Source: Amycolatopsis japonica (GTDB taxonomy: Bacteria > Actinomycetota > Actinomycetes > Mycobacteriales > Pseudonocardiaceae). From it: a stretch of 64,000 nt of DNA. The stretch is taken from positions 2,666,001 to 2,730,000 of the forward strand of contig NZ_CP008953.1 of assembly GCF_000732925.1 (NCBI RefSeq), given 5' to 3'. Shown one piece after another: positions 25,046-33,344 of this stretch. Under the pieces are notes generated by a model, which worked only from the letters and a program-made list of their open reading frames with translations, made no database searches and was not told where the DNA came from. Made by a program: the position numbers and the translations under genes. Within the stretch, counting starts at the first letter, position 1; each line of letters begins with the position of its first letter.

Positions 25046-26014
25046 ATGCGGCACCACCGAATCCTCATCGATCCGCGGGTACAAGGAGTGCTCGGAGCCC
25101 TCGCGATCGCCCTGTCCGCCCCGCTCGTCGCGTTGTCCGGCGTCAGCTCGACGACGGCGACGTTCTTCCGCTGCCTGTTCGCGTTGCCGATCCTGGTGAT
25201 CCTGGCGCGGTCCCGCGAGCGAGGACAGCGACCGACCCCGGCCGCGCGACGCCGGCACGTGCTGGCCGGTGTCCTGCTCGGGATCGACATGGTGCTCTGG
25301 AGCGAGGCCATCCTCTCCGTCGGCGCGGGCGTCGCCACGGCGCTGGTGAACGTCCAGGTGGTCCTCGTCCCGCTGGCCGGGTTGCTGTGGTTCGGCGAAC
25401 GGCCGCCGCGGGCGTTCTGGCTGTCCATCCCGGTGATGCTGGCGGGGACGGCGCTGGCCGGGGGACTGGCGGACGGCGGTGCCGCGGGCAGCGATCCCTG
25501 GTACGGAACCGTCATGGCGGTACTGGCGGGCGTGGCCTACGCCGGGTACCTGATCCTGTTGCGCCGCGCCGGAACCGACGGCGGCGGCCGTACGACGATG
25601 CTCGCCACGGCGACCGCGGCGTCGGCGAGCGTGGGCGGTCTTTCGGGGCTGTTCGCCGGGAATCTCGACGTCACGCCGCCGGTGTCGGCATTGGTCTGGC
25701 TGTTCGTGCTGGCCGTGACCGGGCAGGTGCTCGGCTGGCTCCTGATCGGACGCGCGCTGTCGGCCCTGCCCGCGAGCGGCGGGTCCGCCGTGCTGATGCT
25801 GCAACCCGCCGCCGCGATCCTGTTCGGGGCCGCGCTGCTCGGCCAGTGGCCGACACCGCTGCAGCTGGCGGGCTGTGCGCTGGTCGTCGCGGCGGTGGGG
25901 GCCGTGTCGTTCCTCGGCGGCCGGTCGTCAGGGAACGACCAGCACCGGCCAGTGCCCGGTCCGGATGAGCTTGGTCGCGACCGACCCCGCGAACCGGTGT
26001 CCGGCCTGCTGTGA
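25046..26014 (+). CDS. EamA/DMT-family metabolite exporter
   Basis: A 322-residue membrane protein with ten spans arranged as two EamA repeats (first begins GVLGALAIALSAPLVALSGV, second begins WYGTVMAVLAGVAYAGYLIL). The family exports amino acids, nucleotides or drugs. Membrane spans end near residue 292 (AVGAVSFLGGR); the remaining 30 residues are hydrophilic and are read from sequence antisense to the universal stress gene, an 87-base overlap of the two 3' ends. The LysR gene upstream is divergent and likely regulates it. Confidence 0.87.
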   Translation: MRHHRILIDPRVQGVLGALAIALSAPLVALSGVSSTTATFFRCLFALPILVILARSRERGQRPTPAARRRHVLAGVLLGIDMVLWSEAILSVGAGVATALVNVQVVLVPLAGLLWFGERPPRAFWLSIPVMLAGTALAGGLADGGAAGSDPWYGTVMAVLAGVAYAGYLILLRRAGTDGGGRTTMLATATAASASVGGLSGLFAGNLDVTPPVSALVWLFVLAVTGQVLGWLLIGRALSALPASGGSAVLMLQPAAAILFGAALLGQWPTPLQLAGCALVVAAVGAVSFLGGRSSGNDQHRPVPGPDELGRDRPREPVSGLL

Positions 26015-26389
26015 GGCGCCGACCACGACGGTGTCGACCAGGCTCCGGTCGGCGGTGTCGCGCAGCGCGGTGTACGGATCGCCGAAGATCCTCAGGAAGC
26101 TGACCGGCACTTCCAGCTCGTCGGCCGCCGTGCGGATCTGCTCGCGGATCTCTTCGTAGAGCCGCGTCGCCGTGTCGAGTTCCACCGTCGCCGCGACCGC
26201 GGGGCCGAGCGTCGGACGGCAGACGAAGGCGACGATCAGCCTGCCGCCCTCGCGCCGGGCCATGCCGAAGGCGAAGGCGGCCGCCCGCATCGCCGTGTCC
26301 GAGCCGTCGACCCCGGCCAGGATGGCCCGCCCCGTGTGATGCCGGGGCGGGCCGAAACGCTCCACAGTGGACTCGAAGGCCCCGTTCAT
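25928..26389 (-). CDS. universal stress protein
   Basis: A 153-residue single UspA domain: strand ILAGVDGSDTAMRAAAFA near residue 22 and the C-terminal nucleotide loop VVVGASQQAGHRFAGSVA. Family ATP-binders have G-2x-G-9x-G(S/T); here the second glycine of the loop is Gln, so nucleotide binding may be weak. ATG 26389 overlaps the stop of the MFS gene (ATGA), so both come from one mRNA. It overlaps the 3' end of the converging EamA gene by 87 bases. Confidence 0.88.
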   Translation of the reverse strand: MNGAFESTVERFGPPRHHTGRAILAGVDGSDTAMRAAAFAFGMARREGGRLIVAFVCRPTLGPAVAATVELDTATRLYEEIREQIRTAADELEVPVSFLRIFGDPYTALRDTADRSLVDTVVVGASQQAGHRFAGSVATKLIRTGHWPVLVVP

Positions 26390-27936
26390 CGCGCGACCGG
26401 GACTTCCGGCTCCGTCTCCACATCGAGCGTGGTGCGCAGGGTGAGCGGCTTGAGCAGCAGTGCCGCGATCACGCCCACGACGCCCACCGCCGCGGAGATC
26501 AGGAAGATGTGCGCGGTCGCGTCGCCGTACACGGTGTGCACGATCGCCTGGACCTCCGGCGGCAGTGCCTTGAGGTTCAGCGCGCTGACGCTGCCCGTCG
26601 ACGCACTCCCTGCCGGCACGTGCAGCGCGGTGGACAGGTCGGCGGTGACCCGGTTCGCGAGTACCGCGCCCAGCACCGAGACGCCGATGGTGCCGCCGAG
26701 CGACCGGAAGAACGTGACCGACGCGCTGGCCGCGCCCAGATCCCGCAGCGGCACGGTGTTCTGCACGGCGAGGACGAGGTTCTGCATCGTCATGCCGACG
26801 CCGATGCCGACCACCGCCATCGCGATGCCCACCAGCCACAGCGGCGAGGCGTGGTCGACGGTGCCCAGCCCGAGGAAACCGATCACCAGGGTGATGGTGC
26901 CCGCCACGATGTACGGCTTCATCCGTCCGGTGCGGCTGATCAGGCGACCGGACACGGTCGAGGAGACGAGCACGCCGCCCATCAGCGGGATGGTCAGCAG
27001 ACCGGCTTCGGTGGGGGAGTAGCCGCGGCCGATCTGGAAGTACTGGCCGAGGAACACCGCGCCGCCGAACATCGCCATCCCGACCGCGAGGCTCGCGACG
27101 ATCGCCAGGGCCGGGGTGCGCTGGGTGATGATGTGCAGCGGGACGACGGGTTCGCGGACCTTCCGTTCCACCAGCACGGCGAGGACGAGGAGCACGACGC
27201 CGCCCGCCACCATGAGGGCCGTCTGCCAGGACAGCCAGTCGAAGCCGTTGCCCACGAACGAGACCCAGATCAGCAGCACACTCACGCCCGCGGCGATGAG
27301 CCCGGCGCCGAGGTAGTCGACCTGGACGTTCTCCCGGCGCACGGTCTCCAGTTTCAGGGTCCGCTGCAGCACGATGAACGCCGCCACCGCGATCGGCACG
27401 CCGACGAAGAAGCACCAGCGCCAGCCGAGCCACGGCACGTCCACGATCAGGCCGCCGAGCAGCGGCCCGCCGACCGTGGCGACCGCCATGACCGCGCCGA
27501 GGTAACCGTTGTAGCGGCCGCGTTCACGCGGCGGGATGATCGCCGCGATCACGACCTGGACCAACGCCTGCAGGCCGCCGACGCCGATGCCCTGGAACGC
27601 GCGGGCGGCGATCAGCTGTCCGGTGTTCTGGCTGAATCCGCTGATCGTCGAGCCGATCACGAAGATCACGATCGCGATCTGCACCAGCGTCTTCTTGTTG
27701 AACAGGTCGGCGAGTTTGCCCCAGATGGGTGTGGTGGCCGTCGCCGCCAGCAGGGTGGCCGTGACCACCCACGTGTACTGCGTCTGCGTGCCGTTCAGCG
27801 AGCCGATGATCAGCGGCAGGGCGGTCGACACGACCGTCGAGCTGATCATCGCCACGAGCAGCGCGAGCAGCAGGCCGGACAGCGATTCGAGCACCTGCCG
27901 GTGTCCCATCGCTCCTGACGGTGCCTCGGTCTTCAT
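26386..27936 (-). CDS. MFS drug:H+ antiporter (DHA2/EmrB-QacA type)
   Basis: A 516-residue, 14-span major facilitator. Motif A-like GKLADLFNKKTLVQIA follows TM2, motif C-like AVATVGGPLLGGLIVD lies in TM5, and the long hydrophobic profile with the central pair of extra spans fits the DHA2 family. Members export antibiotics, dyes and biocides. It leads an operon with a universal stress protein and is divergent from a TetR gene with a palindromic operator, the standard arrangement for inducible efflux. Confidence 0.93.
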   Translation of the reverse strand: MKTEAPSGAMGHRQVLESLSGLLLALLVAMISSTVVSTALPLIIGSLNGTQTQYTWVVTATLLAATATTPIWGKLADLFNKKTLVQIAIVIFVIGSTISGFSQNTGQLIAARAFQGIGVGGLQALVQVVIAAIIPPRERGRYNGYLGAVMAVATVGGPLLGGLIVDVPWLGWRWCFFVGVPIAVAAFIVLQRTLKLETVRRENVQVDYLGAGLIAAGVSVLLIWVSFVGNGFDWLSWQTALMVAGGVVLLVLAVLVERKVREPVVPLHIITQRTPALAIVASLAVGMAMFGGAVFLGQYFQIGRGYSPTEAGLLTIPLMGGVLVSSTVSGRLISRTGRMKPYIVAGTITLVIGFLGLGTVDHASPLWLVGIAMAVVGIGVGMTMQNLVLAVQNTVPLRDLGAASASVTFFRSLGGTIGVSVLGAVLANRVTADLSTALHVPAGSASTGSVSALNLKALPPEVQAIVHTVYGDATAHIFLISAAVGVVGVIAALLLKPLTLRTTLDVETEPEVPVAR

Positions 27937-27967
27937 GGCGTCCTTTCGAGCGGCGGTTGTTGCTCAT

Positions 27968-27983
27968 TGTGCAAACTTGCACA
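27968..27983. promoter_or_regulatory. candidate TetR operator (TGTGCAAACTTGCACA)
   Basis: A 16-bp palindrome with 7 of 8 positions paired, AT-rich at its centre, between the MFS (start 27936) and TetR (start 28018) genes. Its placement and symmetry fit a TetR dimer site that controls both genes. Confidence 0.75.
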
Positions 27984-28017
27984 GTGGGAACTTTATTCCC
28001 GTCGCTACGCTGTCCTG

Positions 28018-28599
28018 GTGGACACCCTCGACACGCTCCGCACCCGCAAGAAGGCGGCGACGCGGCAATCACTGCACGAGGCCGCGCTCCGGCTGGCGAT
28101 GGAGCACGGTCTCGACGGCGTGACCGTCGAGGACATCGCCGACGCGGTGGGCGTGTCCCGGCGGACCTTCTCGAACTACTTCGCGAACAAAGAGGACGCG
28201 ATCCTGCACGCCGACCGCGAACGCACCGGGCTGCTGGTGTCGCTGGTCGAAGGCAGGCCGCCCGGCGAAAAGCCCTGGCAGGCGCTGCGTGCGGCCTGCC
28301 GGGAGCTGTACCGCGCGCATCCCGTCCCCGACCGCGAGTGGGTGGCGCAGCTACGGCTGCTGCGGCGGCATCCGTCGCTGCTCGCGCGGCAGGCGGGCGA
28401 TCAGTTCGCCCTCGAGCGCGACCTGATCGCGGTTTTGCTGGCCAGGGGTCACGGCCTCGACCAGGAGCTGGCCAGGCTCACCGCGGCGACCTTCCTCGCC
28501 ACGCTGCGGACGGGGAACGTGCTGTGGTTGGAAGGCCCAGAGGAACAGCCGCTCCCCGAGGTCGTCGACCGGTTGCTGGGCCGCGTTCAGCTGCGGTGA
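28018..28599 (+). CDS. TetR-family regulator of the MFS exporter
   Basis: A 193-residue repressor starting at GTG 28018. HTH: ATRQSLHEAALRLAMEHGLD, then IADAVGVSRRTFSNYFANKED, the RTFSNYF form common in MftR-like TetR proteins. The frame stays open upstream to 27967, but that would place the operator inside the coding region. Its 3' end overlaps the converging LysR gene by 13 bases. Likely ligand: a substrate of the divergent exporter. Confidence 0.9.
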   Translation: MDTLDTLRTRKKAATRQSLHEAALRLAMEHGLDGVTVEDIADAVGVSRRTFSNYFANKEDAILHADRERTGLLVSLVEGRPPGEKPWQALRAACRELYRAHPVPDREWVAQLRLLRRHPSLLARQAGDQFALERDLIAVLLARGHGLDQELARLTAATFLATLRTGNVLWLEGPEEQPLPEVVDRLLGRVQLR

Positions 28600-29477
28600 C
28601 CGAGGGCGTACGCCGTCGTCACCACCGTGGTCGCCGCGCGGACGAAGGCGGCGACGGCCGGTGAGCGGGAGTCCTGCGGCCACATCACCGCGAGCGTCGT
28701 GGGCTCCAGATCGTCGACGGGCAGGTACGTGATGCCCGCCCGCCGGTAGCGATCCGCCACCGAGACCGGCAGGAAGCAGACGATGGCGCCGAGTTCGACC
28801 AGTTTGAAGATCTGTGTCAGATCCGAGACGGGACCGTGGGGTGCCGCGGTGGTGGGTGGCTCGGCTGAGGGCCCCTGGCCGGCCGGTGCGCCGTCGGGGA
28901 GAAGGCGGCCTTCGAGATCCGCCAGGGTCAGCCGAGACCGTGCCGCCAGCGGATCGTTCGCCGCCAGCGCCACGAGCCGGGGTTCGGTCAGCAGCGGCTC
29001 GAAGTCCAGGCGGCGCGCGTCGAACGGGGACGGCACGAGTGCCACGTCCGCTCGCCCGTCGCGCAGTTGCGACGGTTGTTCGCCCCGGCCGCCGAGGACC
29101 AACTCGATCGGCAGGGCGCCTTCTTCGGCTTCGTAGGCCTCGATGATCTTCGGCAGCAATCCGGCGTCGTGATCGGCCTTCAACGCCAGGCGCAGCCGGG
29201 GATCGGGGCGGCCCGCCTGCCGTGCCCGCCGTTCCGCCGCGGCGACCGCTTCGAGCGCGGTCCTCGCGTCCCGCAGGAAGACCTCGCCCGCGCTCGTCAG
29301 CGTGACCTGACGGGTGGTGCGTTCGAGCAGCCGGACGTCCAGCCGTCGTTCGAGGTCCCGGATCGCCCTGGACAGCGGTGGCTGCGCCATCGAAAGCCGC
29401 TCGGCCGCCCGGCCGAAATGCAGCTCCTCCGCGACCGCGACGAAGTACTTGAGCTGCCGCGTCTCCAGGTCACTCAT
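28587..29477 (-). CDS. LysR-family transcriptional regulator
   Basis: A 296-residue LTTR with HTH LKYFVAVAEELHFGRAAERL, then SMAQPPLSRAIRDLERRLD, and an effector domain with LRLALKADHDAGLLPKIIEAY. The AQPPLSRAIRDLE form is the CatR/BenM-like group. It is divergent from the NmrA-like gene at 29579, its likely target. Its end overlaps the preceding TetR gene's end by 13 bases. Confidence 0.9.
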   Translation of the reverse strand: MSDLETRQLKYFVAVAEELHFGRAAERLSMAQPPLSRAIRDLERRLDVRLLERTTRQVTLTSAGEVFLRDARTALEAVAAAERRARQAGRPDPRLRLALKADHDAGLLPKIIEAYEAEEGALPIELVLGGRGEQPSQLRDGRADVALVPSPFDARRLDFEPLLTEPRLVALAANDPLAARSRLTLADLEGRLLPDGAPAGQGPSAEPPTTAAPHGPVSDLTQIFKLVELGAIVCFLPVSVADRYRRAGITYLPVDDLEPTTLAVMWPQDSRSPAVAAFVRAATTVVTTAYALGHRS

Positions 29478-29578
29478 ATCCCCAGGGTATCAATGGCGAC
29501 CCAGGCGGTCCTTCAGCTCGACGGCCGTCGTGGCTTGACTGGGTGACGTCGAAAATCCTCTATCACCTCGGAGTCTTC

Positions 29579-30454
29579 ATGATCGTCGTCACCGCGCCGA
29601 CCGGACAGATCGGCAGCCGGGTGCTCGGCACCCTTCTCGAACGTGGCGAACCGATCCGCGTGATCGCCCGCGATCCCGCCCGTCTGCCCGACCACGTCCG
29701 CGAGCACGTCGAGATCGTCAAGGGTTCGCACAGCGACGCCGCTGTCGTCGACGAAGCCTTCGCCGGCGCCGACACCGTTTTCTGGCTGGTCGCCGCGGAC
29801 CGCCGTGCCGAAAGCCTCGAAGCCGCCTATCTGGACTTCACCCGGCCGGCTTGCGCGGCCATCGAAAAGCACGGCGTGTCACGCGTGGTCGGCATCTCGG
29901 CGCTCGGCCGCGGCTTCGCGGAGAACACCGGATACCTGTCGGCCTCGCACGCCATGGACGACCTGATCGCGGGCACGGGCGTGGCCTACCGCGCGCTGAC
30001 GATGCCCACGTTCATGGACAACATCCTGTGGCAGGCCGGATCGATCGGCGAGGAGGGTGTCTTCTTCGGCCCGCTTTCCGGCGACCTCAGGGCGCCGACC
30101 TGCGCGACTCGCGACATCGCCGACGTGGCGGCCGGATGGTTGCTCGACCGGTCGTGGCAGGGGGTCGCGGACGTTCCGGTCCTGGGGCCGGAGGACCTGT
30201 CCCAGAACGATCTCGCGGAGATCATGTCCGACGTCCTCGGGCGCCCGGTCCGCTATCAGCGGGTGCCCATGGACGCCTTCCGCGCGACGCAGCTCGAACA
30301 CGGCCGGTCCAAGGCGATGGCGCAGGGGATGGTCGACATGATGGCCGCGAAGGAGGCGGGGATCGACAACGCCGAACCGCGGACCCCGGCGGCCACCACG
30401 CCGACCACCTTCCGTCAGTGGTGCGAGGAGGTACTCAAACCGCGTGAGTGGTAA
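29579..30454 (+). CDS. NmrA-like NAD(P)-binding protein
   Basis: A 291-residue atypical short-chain dehydrogenase. It begins MIVVTAPTGQIGSRVLGTLL (Rossmann GxxGxxG variant), then VIARDPARLPDH and VFWLVAADRR, without the catalytic YxxxK, as in NmrA/QOR2-like proteins that sense NADP or reduce quinones. The start is ATG 29579, with CGGAG upstream. Its stop lies inside a hairpin at 30443-30482 shared with the converging glycosyltransferase gene. Confidence 0.85.
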   Translation: MIVVTAPTGQIGSRVLGTLLERGEPIRVIARDPARLPDHVREHVEIVKGSHSDAAVVDEAFAGADTVFWLVAADRRAESLEAAYLDFTRPACAAIEKHGVSRVVGISALGRGFAENTGYLSASHAMDDLIAGTGVAYRALTMPTFMDNILWQAGSIGEEGVFFGPLSGDLRAPTCATRDIADVAAGWLLDRSWQGVADVPVLGPEDLSQNDLAEIMSDVLGRPVRYQRVPMDAFRATQLEHGRSKAMAQGMVDMMAAKEAGIDNAEPRTPAATTPTTFRQWCEEVLKPREW

Positions 30455-30482
30455 ACGGTTCTAACCGTCCTTGGCGCTCACG
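30443..30482. terminator. hairpin with CGTGAG/CTCACG outer arms
   Basis: Outer arms CGTGAG (30443-30448) and CTCACG (30477-30482) enclose an inner stem ACGGTT-CT-AACCGT (30455-30468). It covers the last codons of both converging genes, so it is a compact two-way terminator. Variants of the CTCGTGAGTGG element occur at 23924 and 54845. Confidence 0.6.
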
Positions 30483-31678
30483 AGCAGTTTCGCGGCCACC
30501 GTCGCCCCGTCGGTCCGGATCGTGTCCGCCACGGCCTTCGCCCGCGCGCCGGTCGCGGGGGAGAGGGCCGTGGTGAGCGCGGCGGTCAGGGATTCGACGG
30601 TCGGCAGCGGATCCTGGTGTGCCACACCGATTCCCAGTTCCGCCACCCGCCCGGCCCAGAACGGCTGGTCCGCGATCCGGGGGACGACCACCTGGGGCGC
30701 GCCCGCCCGGGAGGCCGTCGTCGTGGTACCCGCGCCACCGTGGTGCACGACGGCGGCCACCCGGCGGAAGAGCGCCTGCTGGTTGACTTCGCCGACGACG
30801 AAACAGTCGCCGGCGTCGTCGATCGAAGCCAGACCCGCCCAGCCGCGGGCGAGCAGGATCCGCCGTCCCAGTCCGCGGGCGGACTCGATGGCGACCCGGG
30901 CGATGTCCTTCGGCGCGTACGCGGCCATGCTGCCGAAGCCGACGTACACCGGCGGCTCACCGGAATCGAGGAATTCCTCCAGAGCGGCCGGGAGCGGGCG
31001 ATCGTCGGGCCGGATCCACGCTCCCGTCGGCACGAGATCGAGATCCGTCATCCCCTCCGACGGGCACAGAACCGGGTCCGCCGCCAGCCACGGCGAGCCG
31101 GTGAAGACGTGATCGCGGACGTTGTCCACCGGCGGCAGCCCGATCGCCGCCCGGTGACTGTTGAGCGCGCCGCCGTACAGGGCGTCGACGCGTTCGGCGT
31201 CCTGCCGCCACAGCACCCGGTTGTCGGTCTCGCCCTCCGGCGACGGCGTGCCCGGCCGCATCCCCGGGGCGAAATGCCGCGACGGCAGCCCGAAGGTGTG
31301 GAAACACGCGTACACGTAAGGAATTCCGAGTTTCTCCGCGACGTCCCGCGCGCCGGCGGGCAGCAGGCCGGTCGCGAGGATCGCGTCGCACCCTTCTTCC
31401 GCCGCGGCGGAAAGTGTTTCGAACCGGGCGGCCACCAGCGCCGGGGCGAGCTTCAACGCGTCTTCCCCCGTCGGCGGTTTCGGCCCGGCGACCACCGAAT
31501 GCACCGTCGGGCCGAGCGGCACCGAGGGCACACCGGCCTGCTCCAGCAATTTCACGAATTCCTCGTCCGGCGGCGCGCACACCACCGCTTCCGCGCCGAG
31601 TTCCCGCACTTCGATCGCGAGCGCCACCAAAGGTTCGACATCCCCGCGTGACCCCCACGACGTCAGCAAAACACGCAC
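30461..31678 (-). CDS. GT1-family glycosyltransferase (glycopeptide/macrolide GT type)
   Basis: A 405-residue GT-B enzyme. It starts VRVLLTSWGSRGDVEPLVAL, the hallmark of nucleotide-sugar transferases acting on secondary metabolites, and has the donor-site motif VVHHGGAGTTTTA near residue 300 followed by VVPRIADQPFWAGRV. GTG 31678 was chosen because it gives the canonical N-terminus. No biosynthetic cluster surrounds it, so it may inactivate or tailor an imported natural product; the acceptor is unknown. Confidence 0.9.
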   Translation of the reverse strand: MRVLLTSWGSRGDVEPLVALAIEVRELGAEAVVCAPPDEEFVKLLEQAGVPSVPLGPTVHSVVAGPKPPTGEDALKLAPALVAARFETLSAAAEEGCDAILATGLLPAGARDVAEKLGIPYVYACFHTFGLPSRHFAPGMRPGTPSPEGETDNRVLWRQDAERVDALYGGALNSHRAAIGLPPVDNVRDHVFTGSPWLAADPVLCPSEGMTDLDLVPTGAWIRPDDRPLPAALEEFLDSGEPPVYVGFGSMAAYAPKDIARVAIESARGLGRRILLARGWAGLASIDDAGDCFVVGEVNQQALFRRVAAVVHHGGAGTTTTASRAGAPQVVVPRIADQPFWAGRVAELGIGVAHQDPLPTVESLTAALTTALSPATGARAKAVADTIRTDGATVAAKLLVSAKDG

Positions 31679-31823
31679 TATGCGACTCCCGTTTCCGCAG
31701 TTTCCGGCTTCGGCGGGCAATTCTGGGGGACGACCGGGGCCTTGCCGCAAGCCCCCATGTCCGCTATAAGTTGAAGGGGGCGGGGAAATGTTCGCCTTTA
31801 TTCGTCCACTCTGGACGGCTTCT

Positions 31824-32489
31824 TCAGATCGAGCCCGTGCGCAGCGCGAAGGCGACGGCGTGCGTGCGGTTGTGTAGGCCGTACCGCGACATCACGCGGT
31901 GGAGGACGTTCTTCACCGTGCTCTCCGAATAGGCGAGTTTGGCCGCGATCTCTTCCGTGCCATGGCCGTCGGCGAGCAGGCGGAGCACCTCGCGTTCCCG
32001 GTCGGACAGTCCGGACAACGCGAGCCCGTTGGGGACCAGCAGGTCCTCCTGTATCCGTTCGAGCTGGGAGAGCAGGCTGCCCTGCAGGCGTGGCGGCAGC
32101 GCGCCCGCGCCCTGGCTGACCGCGAGGATCGTCCGCACGAGGTGCTCGCCGTCGAGGTCGCGTCGTGGCAGCAGCGCGGCCATGCCGCATTCGATGGCCG
32201 TCATCAGGACCTGGACCGGGAAATGGTCGGTGACGATCACGCATCTCGGTGGCGCCGGGAGCGACGACGCGGCGCGAACCTGGCGCAGGAAGGCGAAAAC
32301 CCCGTCGCCGATCGAGTCGCCGACGGTCACGACGACTTCGGCGGCCCCGAGGTCGGCGTCGGACAGCACGTCCAGCCGCTCGTCGGCGCCGAGGATGCTC
32401 GTCGTGCCCAGCCCGGCCAGCAGATCCGGGGCGTGCACGGCGACTCTGACGCGGTCGGTCCTCCTGCTGATCTTCTCCCCGTGAATCAT
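31824..32489 (-). CDS. LuxR-type regulator with degenerate receiver domain
   Basis: A 221-residue protein. The C-terminus is a NarL-type HTH (LSDREREVLRLLADGHGTEE, STVKNVLHRVMSRY). The N-terminal 120 residues follow a receiver fold, but lack its key residues: one acidic residue where two are expected near VAVHAPD, no phospho-acceptor at GAAEVVVTVGDSIGD, and Arg rather than the usual Lys at AALLPRRDL. It therefore probably works without phosphorylation. Two relatives with the same pattern lie at 35670 and 36321. It has an AT-rich repeat-bearing upstream region (32490-32600). Confidence 0.85.
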   Translation of the reverse strand: MIHGEKISRRTDRVRVAVHAPDLLAGLGTTSILGADERLDVLSDADLGAAEVVVTVGDSIGDGVFAFLRQVRAASSLPAPPRCVIVTDHFPVQVLMTAIECGMAALLPRRDLDGEHLVRTILAVSQGAGALPPRLQGSLLSQLERIQEDLLVPNGLALSGLSDREREVLRLLADGHGTEEIAAKLAYSESTVKNVLHRVMSRYGLHNRTHAVAFALRTGSI

Positions 32490-32554
32490 GAACGAAGTCC
32501 CCCCGAAGCGCCCGGATAACCATGTTAGTAGCTCTTGCGGTACTTAGAAGCTAT

Positions 32555-32589
32555 AACGTTACAACGTTGCATGTCAACCGTGGCAACGT
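32555..32589. promoter_or_regulatory. AACGTT direct repeats and inverted ACGTTGC/GCAACGT
   Basis: Two AACGTT boxes (32555-32560, 32563-32568) eight bases apart overlap an inverted repeat ACGTTGC (32564-32570)/GCAACGT (32583-32589) with a 12-base spacer. The stretch is AT-rich for this DNA and lies 66-100 bases before the LuxR start, so it may be the regulator's own binding site. Confidence 0.45.
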
Positions 32590-32645
32590 CACAGGGCAAG
32601 ACGCTCGAGAGGCGGGAAAGGTTCAGTGCGACGGCGATCGGCCGG

Positions 32646-33293
32646 TCACCGGGTCGTGAGGTCGTCCAGCTCGTCCGAGATCAACAGATCGGGGTCGAAT
32701 TTCATTCCGGTGAAATGGCCGGCGAGTTCGAGCGAGAGCACACCGTGCAGGCGGGTCCAGAAGGCGAGCGCGCGGTGGAGGGTCGCGGACGGGGCCGGAT
32801 CGTCGCCCGCCCAATCACGGTGACCGTCCAGGTGCTTGTCGAACGGGGTTTCCGGGCCGTCCACGGGGATCGCGCGGCACGCTTCGAGCAGCACGGCCAT
32901 GACCTCGCTCGAAATGGCGGTGGTGTCTTCGGGCGCGTGGTAGCCGGGGACGGGTGTGCCGTAGATGAGGAAATAGCGCTGCGGGTCGCTCCGGGCCCAG
33001 TCCCGGATGGTGACGGCGAGACCGGCCAGGTCGGCACCGCCGTCGAACGCCGCCCGGACGGTGTCGGCGAGGCTCCGGTACGCGTCGCGGATGAGCGCGG
33101 TGATCAGGTCGTCGCGGCTGGCGAAGTACCGGTACAGGGCCGGACCGCTCATGCCCACCTGTTTGGCGATCGCGTTGAGCGACAGCGCGGGCACCCCGGC
33201 GGTGGCGATCTGCTCCCACGCGTGCTGTTTGATCTCCGCGCGCACCTGGTCGCGATAGCGCTCCCGCGGGCTCTGCCCGTCCGCGTTGGTCAT
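32646..33293 (-). CDS. TetR-family transcriptional regulator
   Basis: A 215-residue repressor starting at ATG 33293 behind GGGAGG. HTH: RAEIKQHAWEQIATAGVPAL, then IAKQVGMSGPALYRYFASRDD; the C-terminal WHG-like domain (RDWARSDPQRYFLIYGTPVPGY) is the TetR_C_13/WHG type. It lies 51 bases after the STAND regulator on the same strand and may be transcribed with it. No obvious metabolic target is adjacent. Confidence 0.9.
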   Translation of the reverse strand: MTNADGQSPRERYRDQVRAEIKQHAWEQIATAGVPALSLNAIAKQVGMSGPALYRYFASRDDLITALIRDAYRSLADTVRAAFDGGADLAGLAVTIRDWARSDPQRYFLIYGTPVPGYHAPEDTTAISSEVMAVLLEACRAIPVDGPETPFDKHLDGHRDWAGDDPAPSATLHRALAFWTRLHGVLSLELAGHFTGMKFDPDLLISDELDDLTTR

Positions 33294-33344
33294 CGGCCCT
33301 CCCGCTCCGTCGGCCCGAAGCTTAGTTGGCGCACGAGCCGCCGA

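Noticed and set aside
26509-27918. 469-codon plus-strand frame over the MFS gene
   Set aside because: His/Asp/Arg-rich antisense translation with no motif; the MFS gene is beyond doubt.
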